A stretch of 64,000 nucleotides of DNA, taken from RGIG8745 sp964554265. Its GTDB lineage: Bacteria; Bacteroidota; Bacteroidia; Bacteroidales; Bacteroidaceae. The stretch lies in the NCBI GenBank assembly GCA_964554265.1, contig CAZKOB010000001.1, forward strand, positions 9,521-73,520, written 5' to 3'. A model generated the notes under the pieces. It searched no databases, was not told the DNA's origin, and worked only from the letters and a program-made list of their open reading frames with translations. The position numbers and the translations under genes were made by a program. Positions 1-9,280 of the stretch are shown here, piece after piece (the stretch's first letter is position 1; each line of letters opens with the position of its first letter).

Positions 1-2
1 AT

Positions 3-2327
3 AATGTGGCATATAAGATATTGGAAGACAGGCACGGGAATATGTGGTTTGGAACCAATCGCGGTCTTGTCATGATGAATCCGGACGATGGGAATATCCG
101 GACATTCACGATGAAGGACGGTTTGTGTGAAAACCAGTTTAATTATAAATCGGCAGTAGCGGGGAGTGACGGCAGATTCTATTTTGGTACAATCAACGGA
201 CTTCTTTCGTTTGATCCCGAAATAAAAGGGACGAAAAAGCCGGTGGGAGAAATCTATCTGACCGGCCTGTCGATATTTAATGAGGATATGAAGGTCGATT
301 CACCCGATAGTCCGTTGAAGAAGAGTCTTTTGGAGACAGACGAGATAGTACTTCCATACGACAGGACGAATCTCAGCGTTGACTTTGCATTGTTGTCGTA
401 TTCCACAGCCTTTGCGAACCAGTATTATTATATGCTCGAACCCGTGAACAAAAAATGGGTGAGTGTGGGTACGGAAGGAAACGTACAGTATGCCAGCTTG
501 AATCCGGGTACCTATACATTACATATACGTGCTACATCGGAAGGGACAGAAAAAGGCTATGTCACGAAGACATTGAAAATAAAGGTTCTTCCCCCATGGT
601 GGAGGTCTGTGTGGGCTATATGCTTGTATATTATAGTGTTTGTGTGTGCGGTAATCGTATGGTTCTTGTGGTACTGGGAACATAAGAAAAAGCAGCTGAA
701 GGAAAAGCTGAAATTGTTTGAGATAGAAAAAGAGAAAGAACTGTATCTGAACAAAGTGAACTTCTTTACAGAGATAGCCCATGAAATACGTACTCCTTTG
801 ACATTGATAAATGGTCCGCTTGAGATTATAGAAGAGATGCATATAAGCAATGACAAGTTGACGAAGAATCTTAAGGTTATTTCTCAGAATACGAAGCGTC
901 TGCTTAATCTTGCATCCCAGCTGCTCGACTTCCAGAAGATAGGTGCAAACAAACTGAAGCCGAATTATGAGGTTACAGACGTGTCGTCATTGCTCAAGGA
1001 AACGGTAGATCGCTTTGAACCGACATTCACACATCAGGGAAAAGTGCTGGAACAAGTCGACGTAGAAGATGATATATCAGCAAAGATAGACAAGGAGGCC
1101 ATCACAAAGATTCTGAGCAATTTGCTTAACAACGCGAGAAAATACGGCGAACACATCGTTACAGTCAGTCTGAAGCGGACAAACGACAGCTTTGTCGTGA
1201 CTGTATTCAGCGACGGCGAACGTATACCGAAGGAAAAGGCAGAGCAGATATTCGATCCGTTCTACCAATACAATGAGCGCAAGGAAAAAGCACAAGGAGT
1301 GGGCATCGGATTGTCCTTGTCGCGTTCTTTGGCTGAGATTCACGACGGTTCGCTGTATCTTGACTTGCAGCGGACTGACGGAAATTCGTTTGTCCTTTCT
1401 ATTCCTCTTAATATGGAAGCGGAAACAGCCGAGACTGTCGCAGCTGTAAATACCGATTTGGCGATAAATGACACCGGCAATTTTGTGGAAGAAAATGCAA
1501 AAGGAAAAACAATCCTGATAGTGGAAGATGAGAAAAGCATCCTTAGCTTTATGGCAGACAGATTGTCGGAGTTTTTTGTGGTTGAGACAGCCGGAAACGG
1601 CAAAGAGGCGTTGGAGATACTTCAAAGACAGCCGATAGATCTGGTCATCAGCGATGTGATGATGCCGGACATGAATGGCTTTGAACTGTGCAAGGCCATC
1701 AAGGGCAATATAGAACTGAGCCATATTCCGGTGGTGTTCCTGACAGCAAAGAACGACACGGAAAGTAAGATACAGGGACTGAAAGTCGGGGCAGAGGCAT
1801 ATATAGAAAAGCCGTTCTCATTTGAATTTTTGCGTCAGCAGGTGATGTCATTGCTTGGCAACAGACAGAATGAGCGTGAAGCATTCTCGAAGCGTCCGTT
1901 CTTTCCGGTAAAGAACATGCAGATGAGCAAGGAAGACGAGGTCTTCATGAAGAAAGTGCTTGATGTGATTAACTCCAATCTTGACGACGAAACCTTCAAT
2001 GTGGAGCGCATGGCGGAGGTATTGTGCATGAGCCGTTCAAGTTTGCTCCGCAAGATAAAGACGCTGTTCAATATGGCTCCGCTCGATTTCATCCGTCTTA
2101 TCCGTCTGAAAAAGGCGGCAGAACTTATTCAGGAGGGCAAATATAGGGTAGGAGAAATCTGCTACATGGTGGGATTCAGCTCACACTCCTATTTCAGCAA
2201 GCTTTTCAGCAAACAGTTTGGTATGACACCAAAAGACTTTGAGAAGAAGATAGAGCAGGAACGGGAGAAGTCACGAGGAGTAAATGGCATAAAAATAGAA
2301 AATTTGATTCCGGGAAATACAAAATAG
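3..2327 (+). CDS. Hybrid two-component system sensor/regulator (HTCS), 5' end outside window
   Basis: The frame is open to the left edge, so only the C-terminal ~775 residues are present; full HTCS proteins are usually 1,300-1,400 aa. Visible in order: the last beta-propeller blades (HGNMWFGTNRGL, FYFGTINGLLSFDP), a Y_Y_Y/Ig-like periplasmic domain to ~195, a transmembrane helix at ~202-224, a HisKA domain with the phospho-acceptor His in FFTEIAHEIRTPLTL (~259), an HATPase_c domain (GVGIGLSLSR), a receiver domain from ~500 (ILIVEDE; phospho-acceptor Asp ~550 in ISDVMMPDMNG) and an AraC-type helix-turn-helix at ~657-745. Known role of the family: an inner-membrane sensor that binds a glycan fragment in the periplasm and switches on the neighbouring polysaccharide utilisation genes. 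Its position just before the GH2 gene and the SusC/D genes makes it their likely regulator (inference). Confidence 0.95.
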   Translation, partial: NVAYKILEDRHGNMWFGTNRGLVMMNPDDGNIRTFTMKDGLCENQFNYKSAVAGSDGRFYFGTINGLLSFDPEIKGTKKPVGEIYLTGLSIFNEDMKVDSPDSPLKKSLLETDEIVLPYDRTNLSVDFALLSYSTAFANQYYYMLEPVNKKWVSVGTEGNVQYASLNPGTYTLHIRATSEGTEKGYVTKTLKIKVLPPWWRSVWAICLYIIVFVCAVIVWFLWYWEHKKKQLKEKLKLFEIEKEKELYLNKVNFFTEIAHEIRTPLTLINGPLEIIEEMHISNDKLTKNLKVISQNTKRLLNLASQLLDFQKIGANKLKPNYEVTDVSSLLKETVDRFEPTFTHQGKVLEQVDVEDDISAKIDKEAITKILSNLLNNARKYGEHIVTVSLKRTNDSFVVTVFSDGERIPKEKAEQIFDPFYQYNERKEKAQGVGIGLSLSRSLAEIHDGSLYLDLQRTDGNSFVLSIPLNMEAETAETVAAVNTDLAINDTGNFVEENAKGKTILIVEDEKSILSFMADRLSEFFVVETAGNGKEALEILQRQPIDLVISDVMMPDMNGFELCKAIKGNIELSHIPVVFLTAKNDTESKIQGLKVGAEAYIEKPFSFEFLRQQVMSLLGNRQNEREAFSKRPFFPVKNMQMSKEDEVFMKKVLDVINSNLDDETFNVERMAEVLCMSRSSLLRKIKTLFNMAPLDFIRLIRLKKAAELIQEGKYRVGEICYMVGFSSHSYFSKLFSKQFGMTPKDFEKKIEQEREKSRGVNGIKIENLIPGNTK

Positions 2328-2404
2328 GAATATTTGTACTGTAAATGCAGCAAATGTTGCATTTTTTGATGATGTCGTTTGGGTTGGAGTATGTCTCTTG
2401 TACA

Positions 2405-2412
2405 TATATTTG
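2405..2412 (+). promoter_or_regulatory. Candidate -7 box (TATATTTG) for the GH2 gene
   Basis: Matches the Bacteroidetes -7 consensus TAnnTTTG, 68 nt before the ATG at 2481. No correctly spaced -33 TTTG is clear: the nearest candidates lie at 18 and 23 nt instead of 19-21. Weak-to-moderate call. Confidence 0.4.
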
Positions 2413-2480
2413 CATATTGTCAATTGGTATGATAATATGTAAAACAAGAGATATAGTCCAACTAAAATTTATGTACTTAT

Positions 2481-5426
2481 ATGAAAATGATTTATAAATC
2501 GTTTTTTTTGCTGGTTGCCGGTTTTTTGCAAGGCAACATAGCCGGAGCGCAGATTAAATATCTGCACAGTGACACGGAAGGCATCACATGGGAAGTCATG
2601 CCGGAAAAGGATGCGGCGGCAGACATACGGCAGTTGTCGGAAATCGGATATAAAAATCCGGAGGCTGTGAAAGCTGTAGTTCCGGGAACCGTTTTCACTT
2701 CGTATGTGGAGGCAGGGAAAGAGAAAGATCCGAACTTTGGCGACAACATCCACAATGTGGAACGTGCAAAGTACGACAGAAGCTTCTGGTATCGTACGGA
2801 GTTCAGCATTCCGCAGGATTTTGACAAAGAAACAATATGGTTGAACTTCAATGGAGTCAATCGCAGTGCGGATATTTATCTCAACGGCCGTCTGCTCGGA
2901 GTGCTCGATGGATTCATGCACAGAGGACGCTTCGATATTACCGAGATTGCCGACCGGAACGGCAAGAACACTCTTGCCGTACTGGTTCGTATTCCGAAGA
3001 CTCCACTTGCCAATCAAGGAAGTCCGAACTATCTTTCAAGCGGAGGATGGGACTGGATGCCGTACGTTCCGGGCTTGAACAGCGGATTGACCGACAAGGT
3101 GTATCTAAGCAATACAGGCTGTTCTACTATTATAGATCCGTGGATACGTACAGAACTCCCTACGCGTGCTAAGGCCGAAGTGAGTGTGGAAATGGAAATA
3201 AGGAACAGCAGCACCGCACGGAAGAAGACTACAGTAAGGGGAGTGATATCTCCGGGCGATGTCGAGTTTGAATGCGAAATGGAACTTAATGGAGGAGAGA
3301 TGAAGACTGTCAGATTTGACAAGCGCTATTACCCTCAGCTCGTCATAAACAGCCCGAAACTATGGTGGCCGAACGGATATGGTGAACCGAATTTGTATAC
3401 ATGCAAGCTTGAAGCCATATGCGACGGTCAGGTTTCGGAACAGAAAGAAGTGAAGTTTGGCATAAAGAAATACAGCTATGACAAGGAAGGCAATGTGTTC
3501 CATCTTCATATCAATGGAGTGCCGGTGTTTGTGAAAGGTGCGAACTGGGGAATGTCTGAATATATGCTCCGTTGCCGGGGAAAAGAATATGAAACGAAGA
3601 TTATGCTTCATAAAGAAATGAATTTCAATATGATACGAAACTGGCTCGGCTCTGTTACAGATGATGAATTTTATGAATACTGCGATAAGTACGGACTGAT
3701 GGTATGGGATGATTTCTGGATAAATTCCAATCCGAACTTGCCATACGACTTGAATGCATTCAATAATAACATGATAGAAAAAATCAAACGCGTGCGCAAT
3801 CATCCGTGCGTGGCAGTATGGTGTGGAGACAATGAAGCGGCTCCGGAGGCTCCTCTTACAGGATGGATGACGGAAAATGTGAAGACATTTGATGGCGGTG
3901 ACCGTTATTTCCAGCCGTGCTCCAATTCGGGAGGACTCAGCGGAAGCGGATTCTGGGGCGCTTTCGACCAGCGTTACTATTTCACCGATTATCCGGACCC
4001 ATCGTCGGGAGGCGACGGAAAGCGAGGCTGGGGATTCAGAACAGAAATCGGTACGGCTGTGGTCCCGACTTTTGAAAGCTTCAAGAAATTCATGCCGGAA
4101 AAGGACTGGTGGCCGATTAACGAAATGTGGAACAAGCATTATTTTGGTCAGAATGCCTTTAACGCACTTCCTGACAGATATACGGAATACATAAACAAGG
4201 GATTCGGAGAGGCTAAAGACGCTGAAGACTTCTGCCGGAAAGCACAGCTCGTCAATATGGAGTCGAACAAAGCACTGTATGAAGGATGGCTCGACCATAT
4301 ATGGGAGGATGCTTCGGGAGTGATGACATGGATGGGACAATCCGCTTATCCGTCGATGGTTTGGCAGACTTACGACTATTACTATGATTTGACAGGTGCG
4401 TACTGGGGATGTAAGTCGGCATGCGAACCTCTTCATATTTATTGGAATCCGGTAACAGACGGTATAAAGGTGGTCAACACGACGGCAAAGGATTATGAAG
4501 GACTGACAGCTGAGGCTGTAGTATATAATATGGACGGTCGGGCTGTTGAGCGTTACCGTAAGTCGGCTGTGGTCAACTCCGTATCCAATACGGCAACACA
4601 GTGCTTTGTGCTTGACTTCAACAAGGAGCGTATGAATTTGTCTCTCGGCAAGCATGCCGTGGCGTCATCGACAGCACAAGGTAATCCTGACTTTGTTGCA
4701 GACGGACGGAGTGATACGCGTTGGGCTGCAGAGAGGGCGGACAACGAATGGATATATGTGGATTTGGGCAGTGTGCAGCCGATTGGCGGAGTACGTCTCA
4801 ATTGGGAAGCTGCATACGGAAAGGCTTACAAGATTCAGGTGTCGGATGATGCGAAGAAATGGAAAGAAGTGTATAAGACTGATGAAGGCCGGGAAGGAAT
4901 AGACGAGATTATCTTTCCGGAAGTGGAAGCGCGCTATGTACGCATGTTCGGTATCGAACTTGGCTGGTGGTTCGGGTATTCGTTGTGGAATATGGACGTG
5001 CTTAGCGGCACACAATCTTCGGAAGACCTGAGTGATGTGCATTTCATACGTCTGAAACTGAAAGACAAGAGTGGCAAAGTCGTATCGGAAAATAACTATT
5101 GGAGAGGAAATGACCGCAAGAACTTCACAGCCCTCAATAAGCTTGAAAAGGTAAAGCTCAGCACTTCGTCGAAACTGACAAAGAAAAACGGAAAGGCTGT
5201 TATTTCTGCATCTGTCTCCCTGCCGAAATCGGCGAAAAATGTGGCTTTTGCCGTAAGAGTGCAGGCTGTGAGAACATATGACGGCGAGCGTATTCTTCCG
5301 GCAATAATGAACGACAACTATTTCACGCTTGTGCCGGGAGAAACAAAGGACATCACCATTGAGTTTGACGAAAAGTTGCTTGAAGGTGGAGGATACAAAC
5401 TTATGGCGGAACCTTATAACAGATAA
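2481..5426 (+). CDS. Secreted GH2 family glycosidase (beta-mannosidase / exo-beta-glucosaminidase-like) with inserted F5/8 C domain
   Basis: 981 aa with an N-terminal signal peptide (hydrophobic residues ~7-22, ending GAQ), so periplasmic or exported. The order is a GH2 sugar-binding (jelly-roll) domain ~60-200, an Ig-like domain, and a TIM barrel ~320-650. The acid/base pair is N451-E452 in WCGDNEA and the likely nucleophile is E522 in WGFRTEIG. An Ig-like domain follows, then an F5/8 type C (CBM32-like) module at ~717-840 (SDTRW, WIYVDLG, RYVRMFG), then a final Ig-like domain (VAFAVRV, DNYFTLVPGE) as in exo-beta-glucosaminidases and endo-beta-mannosidases of GH2. The inserted lectin-like module interrupts the usual C-terminal Ig pair. 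The enzyme probably removes a mannose- or glucosamine-type sugar from a glycan; the exact substrate cannot be read from sequence. It lies directly downstream of the HTCS regulator. Confidence 0.92.
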   Translation: MKMIYKSFFLLVAGFLQGNIAGAQIKYLHSDTEGITWEVMPEKDAAADIRQLSEIGYKNPEAVKAVVPGTVFTSYVEAGKEKDPNFGDNIHNVERAKYDRSFWYRTEFSIPQDFDKETIWLNFNGVNRSADIYLNGRLLGVLDGFMHRGRFDITEIADRNGKNTLAVLVRIPKTPLANQGSPNYLSSGGWDWMPYVPGLNSGLTDKVYLSNTGCSTIIDPWIRTELPTRAKAEVSVEMEIRNSSTARKKTTVRGVISPGDVEFECEMELNGGEMKTVRFDKRYYPQLVINSPKLWWPNGYGEPNLYTCKLEAICDGQVSEQKEVKFGIKKYSYDKEGNVFHLHINGVPVFVKGANWGMSEYMLRCRGKEYETKIMLHKEMNFNMIRNWLGSVTDDEFYEYCDKYGLMVWDDFWINSNPNLPYDLNAFNNNMIEKIKRVRNHPCVAVWCGDNEAAPEAPLTGWMTENVKTFDGGDRYFQPCSNSGGLSGSGFWGAFDQRYYFTDYPDPSSGGDGKRGWGFRTEIGTAVVPTFESFKKFMPEKDWWPINEMWNKHYFGQNAFNALPDRYTEYINKGFGEAKDAEDFCRKAQLVNMESNKALYEGWLDHIWEDASGVMTWMGQSAYPSMVWQTYDYYYDLTGAYWGCKSACEPLHIYWNPVTDGIKVVNTTAKDYEGLTAEAVVYNMDGRAVERYRKSAVVNSVSNTATQCFVLDFNKERMNLSLGKHAVASSTAQGNPDFVADGRSDTRWAAERADNEWIYVDLGSVQPIGGVRLNWEAAYGKAYKIQVSDDAKKWKEVYKTDEGREGIDEIIFPEVEARYVRMFGIELGWWFGYSLWNMDVLSGTQSSEDLSDVHFIRLKLKDKSGKVVSENNYWRGNDRKNFTALNKLEKVKLSTSSKLTKKNGKAVISASVSLPKSAKNVAFAVRVQAVRTYDGERILPAIMNDNYFTLVPGETKDITIEFDEKLLEGGGYKLMAEPYNR

Positions 5427-5565
5427 GTAAGGTAAGGTTGGGGATTCCTTGTGGTTCTTAGGGGTGCTTTTGCTGGTGTATTCACAGACTCCTCTTATAA
5501 ATCTTAGGGTTGGAAGTTGGGGTGTTCACAGAATCCTCCTGTGATTCTTAGGGTTGTAAGTTGGT

Positions 5566-5763
5566 GTATTCACAGACTCCTTCGTTGCTTCGCGCCACCT
5601 CCCCTAACTTAGGGGAGGAGCCTGGTTACTCAGTGGATGTAAATGCTATTATATTATCAACTTGTAAGTTAACTTGCTATTGACTTTCCAATGAGCAAGG
5701 TAACTAAGTTCCTCCCCTAAGTTAGGGGAGGTGGCGCGAAGCGACGGAGGAGTCTGTGAATAC
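5566..5763. repeat. Palindromic intergenic element (family P), copy 1
   Basis: Arms 5566-5619 and 5710-5763 are inverted repeats of 54 nt with two mismatches. Each arm carries its own 21-nt palindrome CCTCCCCTAACTTAGGGGAGG (central mismatch only). The ~90-nt loop contains GTAAATGCTATTATATTA and AGCAAGGTAACTAAG, which recur in the other copies (23.0 kb and 54.6 kb). Outside the left arm, 5470-5560 has two further degenerate copies of the arm start (TTCACAGACTCCTC type). No gene lies in 5427-6680; the remainder is the dispersed repeat described next. Confidence 0.85.
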
Positions 5764-5798
5764 AACTGCAAAAGCAGCTAATTTCTGTTTATGAACAT

Positions 5799-6500
5799 AC
5801 TTGGCTGGGATTCCTGTTTTTAGCCGCCAAACCCCATCTTTGTTTTTCTCGGCATTGAAAAATCTGATTTTGATTTTTTAAGAAATCAATTTGGACAATA
5901 TCAAAATTCAGCCCGAAAAACAGACGTTCTCAAACTCGTTCACCTTGAAAATAAATTTGTTCACCTTGAAAATGTTTTTAAAGTGCCTTTTAAACAAATT
6001 TTCAAGGTGAACGAATTTTATTTCCAGCGTACTCTTTTTTTCAGACGAGGCACACGCGAATGTGAATTAATGTATCTTTTTGAAATATAAATTGTATTAT
6101 TTTTACATTTGTGATTCAAGACCTGAAAACGGCCTCAGAATCGCACAAACGGAACTTTTGTTGGGCTCGGCCGATTTTATGCGATTCTGCGAGGCCTTGA
6201 TTTTAACATTTCAAATTGTCAGAAAAAACGCGTAATTCATGACAAGTAGATGGTGTATGACAGGCCCACGTCTGTATCCGTTTCGTTGCATTGAAAGTAA
6301 ACTGGAGAGGATATGAACTTGCAGACATTAAAATGAGCAGAGATTAAAGTATCGGCTCTTGCACAGACCGGTGTGACAATACAGATTACAAGCTTCCGCA
6401 AAACAAGGAAGTATCGAGCCGGACAATGCCCATGAGAGGACATCAAAGAATAGCGAAACTCTTCGATGAGAATTTTGGAGTGACACGATGACGAAGTCAG
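5799..6500 (+). repeat. Dispersed intergenic repeat (family R), copy 1
   Basis: Aligns by eye along most of its length with copies at 30.1, 37.8, 46.9 kb (same strand) and 46.6, 53.8, 63.0 kb (opposite strand). Conserved blocks are the GATTTTTTAAGAA region, AGCCCGAAAAAC, two direct and one inverted GTTCACCTTGAAAAT-type units, GTATTATTTTTACATTT, and a cruciform-like stem with arms AGAATCGCA (6137-6145) and TGCGATTCT (6180-6188). It ends with GTGACACGATGACGAAGTC at 6480-6498, an end shared with the copies at 53.8 and, in part, 63.0 kb. The first ~200 nt of the family, present elsewhere, are missing here. No protein function is suggested. Confidence 0.85.
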
Positions 6501-6617
6501 GACTGAAATAAGCAGGAGGTGATTTAAGTTATGGCAAATATGTAGCATGACGCATCTGTTGCAACATTTATTCTATTTTTTTGCGTATTTGTTCCTGTTT
6601 GTGATGATTCTTTAATA

Positions 6618-6625
6618 TAATTTTG
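6618..6625 (+). promoter_or_regulatory. Candidate -7 box (TAATTTTG) for the fasciclin/SusCD run
   Basis: Matches TAnnTTTG and lies 56 nt before the ATG at 6681. The nearest upstream TTTG is 16 nt away, shorter than the usual 19-21. It would drive the seven closely spaced genes that follow. Confidence 0.45.
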
Positions 6626-6680
6626 TTGTCGGAATCAGATAAATTCACAAATAAAAAACATATCTAATACGAATATTCAG

Positions 6681-9266
6681 ATGTATACGAAAAGTAAATG
6701 CGGAGCCTATATCCGCCGGAACAAACTTTATCTGTGTATGGCGGCAGTAGTGTGCGTTCCATTGCTAAATTCATGTAAGGATGACTACCCTTATGATGAC
6801 AGTGAACCTCAATGGCTCGGTTCAAATGTTTATGATTATCTGCAACACGATGGGCATTACACCAATTATCTGCGTCTGATAGATGATTTGGGGTATAAGG
6901 AAACATTGCTCAGAACCGGCAGTAAGACTTTGTTTCCTGCAAACGATGAGGCTTTTGCAGCCTATTTCCGTGAACGGCATCTGGAAGGAAACGGTATCGA
7001 CATCATAAGTTCGATGTCGATGCCGCAAAAGCGCGTTCTGTTCAATTCCACGATGCTGAACATGGCATATCTCGACAATATGTTGTCGAATGTATGGACC
7101 ACGAACGAAGGAGACGAGAGCGGTGAAGGGCGTGCCATGGTACGGGAAACGTCGGCATCTTATCTTGACTCCATACGTTTTGTGCCTTCGGCAAATCTTC
7201 CGGTAAACTCGTATTGGAGTCGATTTGCGGAACGTGGAGGTATCTATCTTGTAGACAACACTTCGCGTCCGAATGTATTTTTCACTCCGGCATTTATGCA
7301 GAAAACAGAGATGACGGAGAATGACTGGGCTGTCATATCCGATGGCAAACCATACGAGACGGAAGGATTCTATGTGAATGGCGCGAAGGTGGCAGCCTCT
7401 AATAAGAATGTCACTTGTAAAAACGGTTATCTGCATATAGCAGATGAAGTGGTGAGTCCTCTTGACAATATGGCGGAGGTGATAGCCGGAAACGGCAATA
7501 CAGGCTTGTTCGCCTATCTGATGGACAAGTTTTCTGCTCCTTATTATGATATCGAGACAGATAATGCAGTAAAAGCTTTTTATACAGACGGAAGCATCAA
7601 GGATTCAGTGTTTGTAAAGCGTTACTTCAATGACAATTCAGTCGGTGAGTGTTTGCAGACACCTGATAAAAAGGATATTGGTGCGGCAAATATGTTGTAT
7701 TTTGACCCGGGATATAACACATTGTCCGTACCTACGGATATGGGTGTCATGCTTGTGCCTACAGATGAAGCAATGAACCTGTATTGGAATTCAGAGCGAG
7801 GACGGTTTCTCAAAGATGTCTATGGTGAATGGGACAATGTGCCTCTCGATGTGTTGTCTAAGTTAGTAAAGAACCACCAGCTGAAGTCGTTTGTCGGTTC
7901 TTTGCCTCACGAGTGGAATAATTTGTCAGACCAGAAAGGTTTCCTTCTCAATCTGAAAGAGGATGATATCGAAGGAAGCGTATTGGCTTGTAACGGACTT
8001 GTTTATCTGACGAACAGAGTGTTCCCTCCAATAGATTATCAGTGTGCATACGGTCCGACACTCACTTCGCCGAAAACCAAAGTGATGAAACTTGCCATTG
8101 ATGACAACGATGATTTGAAGTTCCATCTTTATCTTCGTTCTTTGGAAAACCAGTATAACCTTCTTGTACCTGTCGATGAGGCGATGAAAGAATACCGCGA
8201 GCCTATAAGCTGGGCGATATGGGCGACGAGCGGCATCGACAAACGAGAGATATGGTCGTTCAAGATTGTAGGAGAAAAAATATATGCAGACATATATAAT
8301 GTAAATGCAGACGGCAGCAAGGGTTCGCGCCGGGAGACGATAGGTGATACGAGTGAGGGGCAGATGCGTATAATGAACCGTTTGAATGACATTATAGACA
8401 TGCATATAGTTGTAGCGGACAATGAGACAGAACCGTTCTCCGGTTTCATGGACAGCGGTGAAATGAAGTACGCTCTCACAAAAGGCGGCACTTTGCTTGG
8501 AGTGAGCGGAAAGGATGAACAGACGCAGATTTATGGAGGCGGAGATCAGGAGCTTGGATTGCCGAACGCTACAGTAAGCAATATATATCAGACAGACAAC
8601 AGTCATACGTTCTTTATCGACCGTATTCTTCAGGATCCTTTCAAATCCGTATATGCAACCTTGCAGGATAATCCGGAATATAGTGAGTTCTTCTCGCTGT
8701 TGTTGGGTGAGCCGGCTGTGTTCTCATATTTCCAGGAAGACAATGACATAATGCCGGTTTTCGATTTAAGCACAACGGAACAGTCGAGTGGGATAGGGCA
8801 GATAGTCACTTCGTTCAACAACTATCGTTATACAGTGCTTGTTCCTACTAATGATGCGATAAGACAGGCTTTCAGAGAAGATACCGACTTATGGACTTGG
8901 GACAGAATATCCAATGAAGACGATCCTGTCGTAAAGAAAGAGAAATGCCTTTACTTGCTCAATTTCCTCCGGTATCATTTTATTGACGGTGCAGTGCCGG
9001 TTGCAGGTGTTTCGTTCTCCAAGGATTATGATACCGCAGCCAGAGACGAAAACAATCAGTTTGTCAAGATACATATAGAGAGTACGGCCAATGGCTTGAG
9101 TTTTGACGGTTGTTCCAGTGTCGTCACCTCCGACGAGAGCAATTACAATATATTGGCACGCGACTATATTGTGGATAATAAGGATACTCAGAAAGCCAAT
9201 AACATCTTGGCATCATCGAGAGCTGTCATACATCTTGTTAACCATGTAGCGAACTATAAAAAATAA
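6681..9266 (+). CDS. Fasciclin (FAS1) repeat surface lipoprotein, four modules
   Basis: 861 aa. A lipoprotein signal ends at Cys32 (LLNSC). The residues after the cysteine, KDD, fit the lipoprotein export signal K-(D/E)2 described for Bacteroidetes, so a surface location is likely. Four FAS1-type signature segments are visible: TLFPANDEAF (~82), MLVPTDEAM (~355), LLVPVDEAM (~493) and VLVPTNDAI (~719). They suggest four divergent FAS1 modules covering ~45-861; the last ends AVIHLVNHV, a typical FAS1 end. FAS1 domains mediate adhesion or ligand binding. First gene of the SusCD-like run and only 14 nt before the first SusC, so it probably serves as an accessory glycan- or protein-binding surface protein (inference). 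Confidence 0.88.
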   Translation: MYTKSKCGAYIRRNKLYLCMAAVVCVPLLNSCKDDYPYDDSEPQWLGSNVYDYLQHDGHYTNYLRLIDDLGYKETLLRTGSKTLFPANDEAFAAYFRERHLEGNGIDIISSMSMPQKRVLFNSTMLNMAYLDNMLSNVWTTNEGDESGEGRAMVRETSASYLDSIRFVPSANLPVNSYWSRFAERGGIYLVDNTSRPNVFFTPAFMQKTEMTENDWAVISDGKPYETEGFYVNGAKVAASNKNVTCKNGYLHIADEVVSPLDNMAEVIAGNGNTGLFAYLMDKFSAPYYDIETDNAVKAFYTDGSIKDSVFVKRYFNDNSVGECLQTPDKKDIGAANMLYFDPGYNTLSVPTDMGVMLVPTDEAMNLYWNSERGRFLKDVYGEWDNVPLDVLSKLVKNHQLKSFVGSLPHEWNNLSDQKGFLLNLKEDDIEGSVLACNGLVYLTNRVFPPIDYQCAYGPTLTSPKTKVMKLAIDDNDDLKFHLYLRSLENQYNLLVPVDEAMKEYREPISWAIWATSGIDKREIWSFKIVGEKIYADIYNVNADGSKGSRRETIGDTSEGQMRIMNRLNDIIDMHIVVADNETEPFSGFMDSGEMKYALTKGGTLLGVSGKDEQTQIYGGGDQELGLPNATVSNIYQTDNSHTFFIDRILQDPFKSVYATLQDNPEYSEFFSLLLGEPAVFSYFQEDNDIMPVFDLSTTEQSSGIGQIVTSFNNYRYTVLVPTNDAIRQAFREDTDLWTWDRISNEDDPVVKKEKCLYLLNFLRYHFIDGAVPVAGVSFSKDYDTAARDENNQFVKIHIESTANGLSFDGCSSVVTSDESNYNILARDYIVDNKDTQKANNILASSRAVIHLVNHVANYKK

Positions 9267-9280
9267 AAAAACAAAAACAA

